Of a stretch of DNA of 60,000 bases, positions 58,546-60,000 are shown piece by piece (within the stretch, counting starts at the first letter, position 1; each line of letters opens with the position of its first letter). The stretch lies in contig OX442314.1 in assembly GCA_949358305.1 (NCBI GenBank), positions 4,841,087-4,901,086 of the forward strand, in the 5' to 3' direction. The notes below the pieces were generated by a model. The model did no database searches. It saw only the letters and a list, made by a program, of their open reading frames with translations, and had not been told where the DNA came from. Made by a program: the position numbers and the translations under genes. This DNA comes from Strigamia acuminata (taxonomy: Eukaryota > Arthropoda > Chilopoda > Geophilomorpha > Linotaeniidae).

Positions 58546-58839
58546 TGCATGACTTTCTTATGGGAAGTTTATTTTGCACCTTAATGGGGCCTGACCCGTT
58601 GCGGGGGAGAAAGGCGTGGTCTCACGGGGACTAATTAGTGAGTTTGCTCATCTCGTATTCTCTCTCTCTAGGCGGCGGCAAAACGAGAGAGGAAGGAGAA
58701 AGGGAAAAAAGAATGGCGTGATGGATGAAGTGCGACGACTGGTGAGGAAGGGAAGTTTATGAGTTTGCCAAGTGTTTAGTCACACTGTCGGTTTGATGGC
58801 GGATATTTTTCGGCGAAATGTTTTTGGAATTGTTGGAGG

Positions 58840-59040
58840 GATTTTTCGTGGTTTTGTTACGTTTTTGGTGGTTTTGTTACGTTTTTTGGTGGTATTGTTA
58901 CGTTTTTTAATTTTTATTGGTGGTTTTGTTAAGTTTTTTGGTGGTTTTGTTACGTATTTTGGTGTTTTGTTACGTTTTTAAATTTTTTTTGGTGGTTTTG
59001 TTACGTTTTTTGGTGGTATTGTTAAGTTTTTTGCGTAATT
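58840..59040. repeat. 20-21-bp repeat GTTTTTTGGTGGTTTTGTTA
   Basis: About nine units with small length changes. Confidence 0.8.
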
Positions 59041-59149
59041 TGTTTGGGTGTTCTGTTATTTTCTGATTTGCGGTTGTATTTTTTGTTGGTTTAGGGTGGG
59101 AAATTGGGTGTTGCTGTTCCGTTGGTTTTGAATTGCATTGTTTCCGAAT

Positions 59150-60000
59150 TTAGTTATTGCTAAAATTGATTAATTCCGTTATTTCTTGACCTGTTTATTC
59201 CGTTATTTTTGAATTTCGTTATTTTGTTGGTTCTACATTTTCTCGAAAGAACTGCGTTATTCCTACAACTTTATCATGTTTCTTTTTCTACATTACGTTA
59301 TTGCGTTATTTCTAATCTCATTAATTTATGAATTTCGTTATTTTGTTGCTTCTAAAACACGTTATTTTGAAATTCCGTCATTGCTAAATTAAATTAATTC
59401 CGTTATTGCAAAATTTAATTTATTTAGTTATTGCTAAATTTAATTAATTCCGTTATTTCTGTTATTTACGAATTCCGTTATTTTGTTGTTTATACTTTAC
59501 GATTTTTTCTATAACGTTATTACAATATATTTATATTTTGTCATTGCGGTATTTCTATATTACGGTTTTGCGTTATTTCTGCATTACGTTATTGCGGTAT
59601 TTCTACATATTACGTTATTGCGACATTTTTACATATTACGTTATTGCGGTATATTTGCGTAGTACGTTATTTCCAAATCCCAAGATTTCCCTTATTTTCA
59701 AATTCCGTTATTCCGCCATCTTCAAACCCCGTCAATTCATCATTTTCAAATTCCGTTATTCCATTATTTTCAAATTCCGTTATTCCGCCATTTTCAAATT
59801 CCGTTATTCCGCCATCTTCGAATTCCGTTATTCCATTATTTTAAATTTCCGTTATTCCATCATTTTAAATTTCCGTTATTCCATCATTTTCAAATTCCGT
59901 TATTCCGTCATTTTAAAATTTTGTTATTCCATCATTTTAAATTTCCGTTATTCCGTCATTTTCAAATTCCGTTATTCCGCCATCTTCGAATTCCGTTATA
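59150..60000. repeat. TTCCGTTATT-rich repeat, 24-bp at the right end
   Basis: Loose CGTTATTTCT phrases from 59150 pass into a regular 24-bp unit (TTCCGTTATTCCATCATTTT plus CAAA) from about 59690 to the window end. Confidence 0.85.

Overview
This is a eukaryotic, AT-rich window, probably from an arthropod. The reasons are short spliced introns with GT..AG ends, two animal DNA-repair genes, several transposon families, and a short interstitial run of the arthropod telomere motif TTAGG near 45.85 kb. No bacterial or viral gene set is present. Most long open frames are artefacts of tandem repeats.

Layout. 1-1718: an LTR retrotransposon cut by the window edge, carrying an intact gag frame but no pol. 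1.7-7.4 kb: possible promoter or regulatory DNA separated by degenerate tandem repeats. 7.4-11 kb: a candidate first coding exon, then a cluster of DNA-transposon remnants (hAT end, PIF/Harbinger-like element with a MADF exon, a 1.15 kb TIR element). 11.4-23.85 kb: the clear gene core, BABAM2 (BRE) on the minus strand and MUS81 on the plus strand, head to head with 391 bp between their start codons. 24-29 kb: intergenic DNA, partly enhancer-like, with a probable LTR end and primer-binding site at 28.2 kb. 29.7-31.1 kb: a candidate two-exon gene of unknown family. 31.4-60 kb: mostly intergenic, with many MITEs, a hAT transposase remnant, a tRNA-derived SINE, a 434-bp-armed inverted repeat, and many minisatellites.

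How the genes relate. BABAM2 is a scaffold subunit of the BRCA1-A and BRISC deubiquitinase complexes. MUS81 is the catalytic subunit of a structure-specific endonuclease that processes stalled forks and recombination intermediates. Both act on damaged DNA, and the shared 391-bp gap, with a CRE palindrome and an ETS-type core, looks like a bidirectional promoter. All splice phases in both models are mutually consistent (about 672 and 360 residues).

The most unusual feature is the tandem-repeat population. Many arrays with unrelated sequences have unit lengths near multiples of one DNA helical turn (10, 20-21, 30-31, 41, 51-52 bp), often with A-tracts and T-tracts about one turn apart. In both repair genes every intron longer than 100 nt is filled with such repeats or with degenerate A/T-rich repeats, while all other introns are 42-87 nt.
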